The notes beneath the pieces are model-generated. The model was not told where the DNA came from, ran no database searches, and was given only the letters and a program-made list of their open reading frames with translations. The position numbers were made by a program, and so were the translations under genes. A stretch of 64,000 nucleotides of DNA, from the NCBI GenBank assembly GCA_019614645.1, contig JABWDB010000002.1:28447501-28511500 (forward strand), written 5' to 3'. This document shows positions 1-11,710 of the stretch, piece after piece (positions within the stretch are counted from its first letter, which is position 1; every line of letters starts with the position of its first letter). Source of the DNA: Stratiolaelaps scimitus. Its lineage: Eukaryota > Arthropoda > Arachnida > Mesostigmata > Laelapidae.

Positions 1-606
1 GATGCTCGATCTGTTATTCATACTTCTCTATTCTATTATTCCTCTTTTTCTCGTTTTTCAACTACTCACTTCTCTTTGGCTTCTACAGTTTGCTACATTC
101 ACATTCTGCTGCACCATGTGCGCGTGTCTGTCTGTCTCTGTGTGAGCGTGGGTGTAAGGCATTGTTATGCTATGGGCGGACGAGCAACAAGGGTCGAGTG
201 TCTGCAGTGAGGGCAGGAAATGGTGTCACCCAGAATCAGGGTGAGCCAGTGAATGAATGAATGAGGAGTGACTTACTCGGCTTGACTCGCCTCTGCAACG
301 TGTACAAACATGAGATCATTGTTGTTTCTGTTGTTGATGCAATTCACCATTGAGTTCAGTTGGTTTGCCTGTCATTTCTGACATACTGCTATATCGATTG
401 ATATGACACTCGCTTTGCCGAGGTAAATGATTTAGTATGGCTGTAGGCTATCTCTTGAGCAACTATCTAGGCTCTCTTGTATATATTATTTTTATACTTG
501 AAGGCCACACTATTCTGTACTCATCCCTGTATCTTTTACTTTTACTTATTCTCTGAGCTCACTCTAATTAATCGGTCTTTATCGGGAACATCTCTTCCTA
601 AAATAA
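1..606. other. No gene recognised
   Basis: I see no conserved reading frame, RNA gene or element end here. The stretch has pyrimidine-rich runs and a short TGAA tandem run near 250-264. It could be flank of the LINE-like remnant that follows. Confidence 0.5.
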
Positions 607-1076
607 TTGAAATTAAACGGACAATACCTCGGGGTACCAATATGTTATACTAATGGGAATCGCATAACGCCTGCTCATAGGAACCCAGATGAACAGCCAC
701 TACAGATCATGATCAGTCCAGCAAAGTATTTTTCGTTGCTGTTTTCGAGCAAATATGTAGATATATTTGGTGATTCAAACAAGCCGCTGGAACTCATTAG
801 TGAAAAATAATCGTGTTGTAAATACAATCCCTATGAGTATTGCATGTTGCCATCTGGTCAATGGCTCTGTATGTCCTTTATATGTCCTTCGTGCGAGAGG
901 CGAAGACTATCTCTCCGAGTACTTCCTCAAAGTCGTTCCAATTTTGGTTGCTTGCAGCCTATGGTCTCATGTTCAATTGTCGAAAATAACAGAACCTGAC
1001 ATGACATGTAAGAGAACTTAAGCATTCTATGCAGTTCCTTTAATAAATCAATAAAGCCTTACCTTACCTTACCTTA
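607..1076 (+). mobile_element. Possible LINE 3' end with CTTAC tail
   Basis: The segment ends with two closely spaced polyadenylation-like AATAAA/AATAAATC motifs (about 1041-1056) followed by a tandem tail of CTTAC units at 1057-1076. This is how many non-LTR retrotransposons terminate. Two short overlapping open frames lie upstream, and one carries a WNSL plus RVVN pair that loosely resembles the end of LINE reverse transcriptase proteins. No diagnostic RT motif is visible, so the call rests mainly on the tail. It may instead be an ordinary microsatellite beside unrelated sequence. Confidence 0.35.
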
Positions 1077-4000
1077 GCGGGGATGTATATATATATATAA
1101 ACAAACTTACCTCACTTTAGAGTAGAGAGGATCATTATTATTATTATTTGACGCGCAATTTAGGCAGACAGAACTGCATATCGCATTTGGCAGCTATTAT
1201 TATATTATGTTACTACCAGCAATTCGTTCTATTAAGCTTTGTTGTCTATTTGCAATCGCTGCTCACATACGTACACTGACATGTACAACTCGGCCGACCT
1301 TTTCGTGCAAAATATTCACTTAATAAATGCTTCATCTTAAGTCGTCTTTTCATCGATCTTTACCCTCCCTCCCCCTTCTCCGTCAGCACTCACGTTGTTC
1401 ATTTCACAAAATATCCAATAGACAGTCACTCCACTTGACAAACTCTCCTAGCGGCTAAACCAATAGGGACTCAAGAATAACATTCCAATACCCTACGCTC
1501 ACTCACAACTGTCTCTACCCGCCTACTACGCGTTGCTCAAGCTCGTTTCTCTCTCACCGATAGAGACGACGATGATTCCTCTAGTGAAAATGTGGGAGTT
1601 CTGTAAGTGCGAAACAACAACAGCAATCGTTTCTTCTTCCTCCTCCTCTGTGTCTGTCTGTGTGTGGAACATTTCGTCTCGGTGAGTGCTCCGCCTACGA
1701 CTACTTCCTCGTAGCTTCGCTTCTCCCATCGAGGAGGCGTTCCAAAGAGCGGGATCGGTTGCGTCCGTTGAGATCAAGATAGGTCGGGGAAAGGTACGGG
1801 GTCTTCGATGATGGTTGATATTTTTGCACAACTATCAAAATAGCACAAAAAATCAAACCGACTCTAGCTTGACTGAGATCCGCGGCCAACCGCAAAGAGA
1901 GGATGGGCGTCTCTCTCTCTCGCCCCCCTATCTTTCCTTTCGTCACCTTCCGTCAAAGAGAATAATTTGATTTACAATCCTCAAAGGATTTCTCTTCGAC
2001 AGAGCGGATCGTCGCGTGAGAGATCGCTGCACTGGCTGGAGCTAGAAAAACAGTGGGCCGCTCCATAGAGACGCCACCGTTTCCTCTGTCCTGAGACACG
2101 CTAGGACAGACACACCATCCGGGGCAAAAGCGAAATAGACAGAGCACAAAAGGGAGGGGAGGAGAGTTGAAAAACAACGACTGAAAATAGTTGAACAAAA
2201 ATGATAATTTTCGAGCGTTCCTCGACGGAATTGTTTAAGAGAAAGTGTTAGGAGAAGTGATGGGCTAAAAAGAATGATACCAGCATGAAAATTCTGATTT
2301 ATATAAAGTGTGTGGCAATCGGGTAAAAGGTTGACAGCCTTAACTTGACGCAGTTCAGCAGTCGACGACACCACACCAAAGTCAAGCATTCTCAATAGTA
2401 TTTCAACTTCGGAAAAGAGTATTACTCTTGTGTGACCCGTTTACGATGGCTGCCTTCATGGCCGACATTGCCTTGACGTAATCATCTTGACGCGCTTATC
2501 ATCATTCTCGCTTATTGCAATGTTATCTGCGCTTCACTTGCGAATCTCAATACGGTTAGCGGGGGGGGGCGAAATCTCCAAGTGAATATGTCGTGTCACC
2601 AGCGGAATGAAGCGTGGTTGAAAGTGACGATAATCCTGATTTCCGCGTCGAGGGAATTGGCGTTGAAGGGTGATAATGTGCTGCTCCTCTTTGTATATAT
2701 TTCAAGATGAGCTGAAAAGTAGGCTCTATATTACTATGCAACCTAATAGTGAGATTCGTCTATTATTATTCGTTTATTACCACAAACATTATTCATTACT
2801 TGTATTAGACGTTCCAAATTAAATAATTGATTATGAAGCCTACAGCATCTTTCTGAGTCTGTTGATTTTTAAATTCAAAGCAGTTTCTTGAAGGATTAAG
2901 TAATAATGCATGAATAAATAAATATAACTAAGGACCTTTAGGAGAAACGTGAATCATGTGTGTGTCCTGAAGTGAGGCTTAAAAAGGACGCTCAGTTGAG
3001 ATTGTCATTGAAGTAGTTGTTAGTTTTAGTAAGGCTCTTCTCAGTCATAATAAAAGGCCTTTATAATATGTTATTATCAAGTGTATTTACTCCTAATGTG
3101 TTTTTCTGAATACTATTCGCGTTTCCAGCCAGGTGGATAACCGCATTTCAGACCACTTACAATGAGACAATTATCACTTCACTAGTCGTTCTTTCTACGT
3201 AGGACACCTCTAGCGTATATGCAAGAATGAGTGAATTTGTTTTTTCTTCCGGTGTGCATTGGTGCAAAGTGCCTTGGAGCCATCAGGCACTACATAGATG
3301 AGTCGCTTCGCGTACGCTTTCACTTTAGCAGAGAGTCAGCCATTAGAAATCTTCTCACTTTTCTAGAGGGTCCCGGGTGCTATCTACTTCAACAAAATTG
3401 TGTAGTCCTGACAACTTGACTACTGCTCTTACTCTCCATGTGATTGACATAGGTCTCCGTTTGAGCGCAATGGGACATAAATATTTATGTTGAAGCTTAC
3501 ATTTATTATATTTTTCTTATGCATTTCTTGTAACTTGTGAGAATTAAAGGAGTTATACCAATCGGTCTTTTATTTGTTATTTTATTTATTGTTAGTCATA
3601 GAGTAGACTCAAGTTTAATTCCAATCGTTGAGTGACGTTTGCTCGGTATCTCGGCAACTTTAATGAATTCGGGTTCAAGCCCTGAGCACTTCGATACAGG
3701 TACTTGTCCAAATTGGAGACTAAACATTCTACAAAAACTCAAATCATTGACATTTTAATCACTTTTTAAATCAGATGAAGAACACCTCATAAAATATGCT
3801 TTTCTGCAATAACATTTGTCGACCTTATGCGGCCAAAACGCTTAAAAACACCGGGAAATCCTTATATATAATTTTTAGAAAACGGAATGTGATAATAAAT
3901 TCCAAAAACTTTTTTAAAATCGCGATGTTAATTAGATATTTTATTATGTAGCGGTCGTCAACAATTTTCGGCTTTCCGTCTCTTTAACGAAACAGGTTCG

Positions 4001-6361
4001 CGGAACACTCACAGAAATCGGGTTTGCGCAACTCAGTGTGCATGAACTTCAAATTGAGTGTTGCTTACAAGTTGTTTCATCAATCGGTTAAGGCAGTGTT
4101 TGTTACTAGTGTCCCATATATTGTTCTGTAAAAACAATTTTATGAAGTAAAGATGTGATGAAGATGAAGTGAAATGCTTTTCGTTATAACTTCGTAACAT
4201 TTGATGCGCGGAATTTCAGAACAGGCCGACAAAGATGTTATAATTCAACCTCGAGTTTGCTCAAAGCTACGCTAATTGCGATGACTTGTTCTCCTATGAG
4301 ATGTCCCGAAGTGAAGTCACCTCCTCTGTGGCTTTCAACACTCCGGTCACCACTCCTGAATCAATTACACCCGTACCAAACGTGTCGCCGGATGAAGGCC
4401 TCCCTGTCTAATGATTTGACCGAATTTCGATGAATGTCGTTCTGGCTTGTTTCTTGTCTTCAAGAAACAAGAACACTGGTTTGTAGTTCTAAACAAAGTT
4501 TTAGCCTCTAGATGAATGTCTGGCCAAAGGAATTCAACTAGAGCTGAACTGCACGTTAGTAGAGACTCAAGTCTCAACAGGTTAAATTTCACGTGGCTAT
4601 GAGGTTCATTTCAAAAAAAGCTCTCTGATGTACGAAGAAGCCTAATAGCCTATGCAGAGACTGGCCACGATTTTAGCAATATAATCAGGATGAGCACTAC
4701 AACAAGCCTTCAGTATTGGATGAATCAACGGACAAGTAGTTGTCCTTGAAAGAGCAAGTGTCGTGAGATTTAGTTATGTTGTGATACTGTATATAATAAA
4801 AATATTCACCTATTTCACGCGGTCAATGTGTAGTCAATCAACCTAATAGTTTATTAAATAATAAACTAGGCTATGTTTCTGTGTTTATTGTATGCAAAAC
4901 AATATGTATCGAGCTACGGACTGAATTGGCTAGTACGTGTATTCGCCTCGTTATCGATATATGCTATATCGATTTACGCTCTCTCGATACAGGTTATCGG
5001 AACATATTCCTAATAAAACCCAAAGATCGAAGGTTGTGGCGATCGACTGAAGCGGGAACGTATAAAATGTAGCTCTTGCTTCCTATGGGCCCAGGCCCTT
5101 CGCCGAATCCTCTGTAAGTCCCCTCTCGCTCTCTCTCTCGATTACTCTTGCCTTCGTAAAAGCAAACGAATCATGTTTCTCCAGTCAGTCCGCCTCGCTC
5201 CCTCTCTATCTCGCATATTTATCCGATTCGTCGCAACCGGTCGTTGCCGAGGTTAGCTGCCGTTCCAGTAGTTTCCGGTTGGTTACATCGCCACCGCTGT
5301 CCTTAGCAAGAGCAGTAGCTTCCTTAGCTAGCCTGGGGCAGACGCTCGGCGCTCGGGGTTTCGGCAGTCATTGCACGAGTGATGCCCACAGAGTTGGGAT
5401 CGCCCACTCCTCCTGATTTGGCAGCCCCTTTGGTCAACTAGTTGAGGTAGAGCGTGCTGGGGGTCAGGTTGGGAACGGGGACAAGTGGGTGTCCCCGACT
5501 CTCTCACCTGGTGGGGTAGATCCAAGCCAGCAGCTCGTCAACGTCAAGCCAGCCAGCATCAGGGCAGAGAGAGCGCCGTTAGCGTGTTGTCACTTCTAAA
5601 AAGGACGCCCAGAAGAAGAGGAGAAGAAGGGACAACGAGCAAGTCTGACTATCGACTTATATACATGTATTGCTGGGTGACTGTGTGCGTGAGTTTATTG
5701 CCAAATTGAGCGTGCAACTCGTACCCCACCCCACAAGCTTGACTGTATACCACCACGCTCTCTCCCCAGCCAAACTCCACAAACTACCTAAGATTTGTGC
5801 GACCTCTTTGTGATTTTCTACAATTTATCGATGACCTCTGTGATGATGTTCTCTGCGGATATTTACATAGACTATAGGTTGCTAAAATTACAACGTGCAA
5901 CATGGATAACCCTTGCGAAATAGAATAGGATGGTGCACTGAGGCTAACCTGTTATAAATACCGGATAATATAATCTATTTGCGGTCCTCCTGTATATGTA
6001 ATGCTTCACCGAATTTATCGACGACATTTATTGGCTAGTTCTGACAGCATTCATCAGCCCAGGGAGAACGTGGTGTCAAAAGTGAGGAACACTCCCATAT
6101 TAATATCAATCCAACGACACAACTATGTCTAAAAAAGAAGATGGCCAATTTTATCTTGTAAGTATAATACCTGAATAATTTTTACAAACATAATCTGTGA
6201 ATATTTCACCTATCTGTTCAGTGTTTTTATCGATGTTCTAAGGGAAAATTACTTTGTGTTATATAGTCTAAATGTTTTAGGCTGACTTTCAGCCAACATT
6301 TAACATCCACCGAATTCCTTGTTTGCAGTGCTTCGTAAGAAGGACCCGTAAATGCAAATGT
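1077..6361. other. Long non-coding stretch
   Basis: No protein family, tRNA or rRNA is recognisable on either strand. There is a (TA)7 microsatellite at 1086-1099 and a run of nine G at about 2561-2569. Open frames are short, overlap on both strands, and show no conserved motifs. Diverged repeats may be hidden here, but I cannot assign them. Confidence 0.45.
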
Positions 6362-6446
6362 GCAACGGTGGGCATCGAACCTGTGCATCCACGTGTCCTC
6401 CGGTTGCAAGGCGCACATGACTTCACCACGCCACTGGGCTCGACAA
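6362..6446 (-). mobile_element. tRNA-derived SINE head or tRNA pseudogene
   Basis: Read on the minus strand, this segment begins with an A-box-like GAGCCCAGTGG and ends with a B-box-like GGTTCGATGCC. Between them is tRNA-style sequence (CGCCTTGCAACCGGAGG). The T-arm stem does not pair well and there is no clean acceptor stem, so it is not a functional tRNA gene. The combination fits a decayed tRNA-derived SINE with an internal Pol III promoter. Genome-wide copy number would decide between SINE and single tRNA pseudogene. Confidence 0.4.
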
Positions 6447-9400
6447 GTGTCATATAGTCTGGACTACTTATATACCGTCACATCAAGCGTCAACCACCGT
6501 TGCCAGGTAGATACGATAGGGGTTGGGTTGGAGTCACTGATGGTGAGTGGCGGAGGAGACGAGAGGGGTCTTCGAGGGGTAAACTGGGCCGGCGGGAGGG
6601 CCGCGAAATGAGTTATGCTTTTTACCTCTTGAGCCGCCGCGGGCAAAAGGATAGAGAGAGGGAAATAACAGCTAGAGGGTCTCCCTCTGAAGATCTCCCT
6701 GCAGGAACCGGACGGAGAAGGGAGCAGAGAGAACGAGGAGGTGTTGATGGCAGGGGAAGAAGCTGCCGCTGCTGTTCGGTTCATGCGAATGGGGCGGGGT
6801 ACCTAGGGGGCTCTGTCGCATCGCAGCATAGCCCAGCGAATGAGTGGAGCCCTCCTCTTCAGGGCTTCTCTCAGGTTGTTGTTGTTGTTGTTGTCACCAT
6901 GGCCGATGGCTGTAACTGCTTCGCTCCTGTGGCTGGTGGTGAGTGATGTTCGTAAGGATATTGCTGTTTGCCACCGCTACCACCGGCGTCGGAGCAGGAA
7001 AAAAGGGTCGAGTCGACGACTGAGATCCTCGATCCTCGACGCCTGCACTGACGACAGACACCACGATGAGGGACGACACTATCCAGTACCTATCGGAAGA
7101 GCGGACAAGTTAGGCCATCTTTTCGACAAACACCAATTCAGAGGTAAGTACCAGATACTAGGCACACGGGTATTTAAATAGATAGAAGAGAGGAAGACGA
7201 CTTTTTATCCTTAGGCAGCTGAGTAAAAGAGTAACTGCTAAGATGCTCGACGTCATCGACTTGACTCGGAGTCACGCAAACCTATTCATTAAGGCCTTGT
7301 TTGCCTATGATTTCAATCGCAGATCATTGTTTGGCGCGCATGAAGATGACGGTTCGATGTAGAACTAGCTCCAGATGAAGTGAATCTAGTAGAGCTACAG
7401 ACTGACATTCACGCGGGTTAATTTTCATGTGTAATGAACAGCCCTTGTACCGTTTTAAGTTATTTTGCATTCTACTACCATATTAGTGGCTTCTAATAAG
7501 AATCAACCCGCAGCGCCCTGATCTGAGTCACTTCATTTTAGTGACTGACATTTATGATTTGTTCACCCTCGACTTATGTTCTGCGAACGATTAATGAAGA
7601 TTGATATACTAAATGTGAGACATAATGGGGTGCAAGACCTAATGCTTATAGTTTCCATTTGTATGTGCCCCGCGGGAAAAAGTAGAACAAACTTTATAAT
7701 TTCAAAAAGTGGCATTTATATATATATATATAATGTTTACACACCCTTTAGCAGGGGGGCTTTATCTAAGCAATATATAATATAGGTCTAAAATAACTAT
7801 AAATTATGAAGTGCCCTGGTTGTTCGTCATGAAAATATTTTGTGTATAATTTCTTTTCTAGCAACACATTTGGCTTGTATATTAGTGCCAGAGCAAGGGT
7901 TTGTGGTTGTAACATTGGAAAGCTCATCTTTCATATCTGGCCTTTTGCATATGGTATTAAAAAGCGCGGACGACAACCCCTTTCATCATCTCGATTATAT
8001 TTACAGATTCTACATCATCGATGTTGACGTTACATCTGTAGGCTGCATTATCGTTTTTTGTCTGTTGTACACCGTACGTTAGGTCTCTCCGAGTGGTCTC
8101 AATCGATTGATTTGATACTGTCAATATTTAGCCTAGCTACAGATTATGTTCGCTGATGGTTTTGGGGCCGCGCGGCTGATGCTGATGTTTCGCTTGTACA
8201 TTTTGAGAAGCGCACTTCTCTCTTTCTTTCGTTCTTAAATCTCTATTGAATTTCTTGCTAGGATCCTATTTACCGCATTGCGCCTAACGCTGCGGCGGCC
8301 GCAGCTCCCGCCGACACTGCTACTGGCCGCATCGTCGAGAACTCTGTATTCTGTTTGCTGCCGCCTCTTTCACTATTGAGCTATTTCTGCTGTCGAGTCC
8401 TCTTCTTCTTTCTTCTTTTTCTTCTTCTTCTTCCATTGAACTACGACCCATTCGCCGTCACCGGCATACAATTCCACTATTCTATTCTTGCTCTTATCCT
8501 CCTTGAACATTCTTCATTCTTTCTTCTATTTGTATTCGCGCTGTCCTTCCGCAAAGCGTCCTCGCCCCGCTCTTTTTCTCGCCAATGCCACAAGCGCCAC
8601 AATGATGCCACCTAGCAGACAGAGAGCCAGACACACGCTCGCTGTGTCGCGAACCATTGAGCCATTCAGTATGATTCGTCGGCATTCGTCTGCCCCCGCC
8701 ACCGACTCAACAGGTGAGCCGACACTTTGAACCTTTAGCTATCGGAACAGTTTCTGTAAAGGTTCAGAAACCGAGAAATTCAAGAGTGACAAAAGAAGAA
8801 GGAAATACGTTTCCGTGTCATCTGACAGATAAAGCCGAATCGAACATACACGTCGTGTTTCCAGTAACGTGGCAAGTTCAGGAGCATCGATTGTACTTTT
8901 CTATGTTTTAACGTCATAACAATGCTTATTCACTGTCCAACGATATTGTGACTATTGGAATATGGCCGAAGAGAAGCTAAGAAAAAGGGTGCACGAAAAA
9001 TGAGGCAGAAGTGCTACCAACGGAATTGGAAAGTCCAGTCATTCAGTGATTATTATTAACAATTCAAAAAAAAATTCAAGAAGTAGGCTACAATACTACG
9101 TTATTCATTTAACTGAATCGTTTCCCTTGGGCTGCGTTCGTTGCATGGCCACTCCATGGAATTTAGACATGTATCGTTCATCTTTTTATCAGCCGCTTTT
9201 GCACATTTAGTTTTTTTTCTTTATACCTAAATAGTTTGCAATGGCTATTTAGATCGTGGATACTGCTAGTCTCTACATTTGGAACTGTACTCAGCCAGTA
9301 ACAATCACGATCGGTCTCGTTTAAGACTAAATGTGCAAGGGTCGGGACAGATTATAACGAATTGGGAAACAACGGAGCTAGGTTCAGCTAAGATGGTTAG

Positions 9401-9516
9401 TGACAGATACGAAATATCCCTCCTTTTTGCTGAAAGATTTTCACGGCGGTAAAATATCACCGCGCGCTGGGTTAAGCAGCACTCATCAGTCATTTGCAAA
9501 AATCATCGAGTTCGAG
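6447..9516. other. No supportable gene; two GC-richer patches
   Basis: GC-richer patches occur at about 6480-7150 and 8230-8720, each containing ATG-started frames that run into good splice-donor sequences (see findings). No downstream exon could be matched to them, so I do not call genes. A (TA)8 microsatellite lies at 7717-7732 and a TTC-rich pyrimidine tract at about 8400-8432. Confidence 0.4.
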
Positions 9517-9590
9517 AATCGAACCCAGGACCTAATGACAGTGAAGGTAGGTAAAAGAGAATCTGCTTGCTCATCCTCATGGTCATACTA
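9517..9590 (-). mobile_element. Weak tRNA-like SINE fragment
   Basis: On the minus strand a near-consensus B box, GGGTTCGATT, sits at 9526-9517. A loosely A-box-like sequence (TAGTATGACCATGAG) lies about 50 bases upstream of it. The spacing suits a tRNA-derived promoter, but the arms do not fold convincingly. It may be a second, more diverged SINE or a chance B box. Confidence 0.25.
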
Positions 9591-10189
9591 AACGAAATAC
9601 GCATACAAAAAACAACGCCCGCATGAAAACGTATGAAGACCAAATAACCAGTAAATGAAATGTCAGCATACGGTACATTCAAGATCTGCGCCAGGTATTG
9701 AAGCAGGCTCATGTATGCCGTAAGTCCCCTCCTGGACTTACCACATCGTACTACCGAGTGTGGATGGATATATGGAGAAATCAATTAAGGGAGACGACAC
9801 CTAGAGTCAGCCATGAGTTGAAATACCTTTCATTCTACAGATCGTCAACTACTTTCTGAGACACTAACTTAGGTACTATTATTGTGACAGTCGTCAGTGT
9901 CAAGTAAACATTTAGGAAGAGGCCAATAAGGGAGACGAATCGACATCGTAGATTTAATAGTAAGTAACAACGCCACAAACTGGAATAGTTGATATAATTG
10001 ATCCCAAATATTATAATCTCCTACAGGCTGCTCTTTCCTCAGGTAACAAACAGTGTAATTAGAGATGAACTACAAGTAATGCGAATAGAAGGTTTACTAG
10101 TTTTTTTGTTCTTATTACATTAGAAGTAGTATTTTTTGAAGTAGTCTTCGCAACTCTTCCAACTCCTTACGTCGCGACCTAATGCACAA

Positions 10190-11710
10190 AGAGGTGAGAG
10201 ATCACGTTCGCGAAACCTATCTGACCAAGCATATCAAGAACCAACTCTGCTATTTCACAATGAAAATATGTTATCCTCGGCAACTGGCATTCAACAAGGT
10301 GATCCGCTTGGGCCCGCCTTATTCAGCCTAGTTCTGAAGGAGTTAATTGACTCTTTGTCATCTCCCTTAAACCTTTGGTACCATGACGACTGCATCTTAG
10401 GTGGAGATATTGAGACTGTTCTAGCGGGTATGAGGAGAGTTTCGGCATTTCAACCTCAATCGGACTAATTTATAAACCCGGCCATTCTCTGCAGACCTTT
10501 CCACCGGATCTTCGCTAGTACAATCAGTTCGCAGCATACTTCCTGGATGCAAAGAAGTCAGAAGAGACAACCTCGAACTACTAGGATGTCCTTTACTTTC
10601 TTACTGATTTCGACCACGTTTAAAATCACAGTGTAAAAAACTTTGGGTTATGCTGGATAGGCGACCCTTACTAAAAGGACACAGAGGTTTGTGCTTAATG
10701 AGAACTTCATTGTCTGTTGGAAGAATTATCCACTTGCTCAGAGGTTGCAAAATATCAAACGAACGCGATCTACAGGACTCATTGAATGATCAAGTTATCG
10801 ACTTTTTGCCTTCTTTGTTAAACATTCAACTTTCTCCGATAGCGCAGAAACAAGTATCCCTTCCCATTGGGATGGGAGTACTTGGTCCATCAGCAGCAGC
10901 TTCTTTAGCTTGACCCAGTGTCATCGCGTCTATGTATTCGATTTCTGATCTGCTCAAGAAACTAGCACCTGAAGATACTTGGAAGCACTTTGTATCAAGC
11001 GGAGATTAAGTTAATGCGAAACTTAACCCACTTTATAAGATACAGTTAGAAGATCAGTGGATTCAACGCAAATGGATGCAGGTTTATCATGAAGCAGTTC
11101 AATAGTCCCTCCTTGATGAGGCTTCGAGCGATGTAGAACGAGGTTAAAGGCCCTTACTAGGCCTTGGGCTGGATGCCTTGGCTTAATGCTATTCTCATAC
11201 CTCAGATGGAAACTTTACTTTATCAATGTACCCATCTTGCAGTAGGTTTAAGCTTGGGAAGTAATTTAGGTTCTGCGTCTTGATGGTATGTCGTTAATCC
11301 CCTTTTCCAGAGGTAAAATTCTGGTTTGGGATTATACTGTGGGTGACCCTTTAGCACCTTCTTATGTCAGTCAAGGAGCAGCACAGCCAAACAAGCTAAG
11401 AACAGAAAATACGCATCTTGGGCATTGGGGGGACCGGGGATACAATCATTAAATTTTGCTGAGATATTAGGATAACGATTAGCATCCGCTACAGGAGAGC
11501 TACGTGCAACCGAATTTTTAATGCAAAGATTTTCCTTAGATATCTAAAGGGGCAACGTAATTTCTATGTTGGGCACACTTAAGGATTGGGGAAGTGGGGC
11601 CTCCTTGTTCTAGATATTTCATTAAGAATATATCGAGGAAGGTGTTTTTAGATGTATTTCCCGTTCAGCGGGTACAATTGTCGCCCACTTTTATAAATGA
11701 ATAAATAATA
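10190..11710 (+). mobile_element. RLE-type LINE remnant, copy 1
   Basis: This is a decayed non-LTR retrotransposon. It reads first as reverse transcriptase (pseudogene at 10205-10912). Next comes a segment around 11160-11280 with the pattern WLNAI, IPQMETLL and VGLSLGSNLG. It then jumps directly into the domain beginning DGMSLIPFSRGK near 11283, with WDYTVGD following. In related elements this last domain follows a Cys/His finger and has an RPD...D active-site pattern like the restriction-like endonuclease of R2/NeSL-type LINEs. Here the finger and the Arg-Pro are missing, apparently deleted. From about 11281 to 11700 the DNA is clearly similar to 55717-56210 (copy 2). The RLE assignment is inference from motif order. 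Confidence 0.7.
10205..10912 (+). pseudogene. Reverse transcriptase fragment of RLE-LINE
   Basis: The open part at 10268-10468 carries the RT signature GIQQGDPLGPALFSL (fingers/palm) followed by LNLWYHDDCILGG. The YHDD there is the catalytic Y-x-D-D box. After a stop and frame changes, 10650-10912 gives the thumb/connection region, ending with the ASLPIGMGVLG-like pattern typical of this RT family (here VSLPIGMGVLG). The reading is broken between about 10469 and 10650, and the N-terminal RT motifs are missing, so it cannot encode an active enzyme. It sits at the 5' side of the remnant, as expected for RT preceding a C-terminal endonuclease. Confidence 0.75.

Noticed and set aside
6500..6946. 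148-codon Arg/Gly-rich frame
   Set aside because: Purine-rich simple-sequence bias explains it. Only the short ATG-donor segment inside is kept as a tentative finding.
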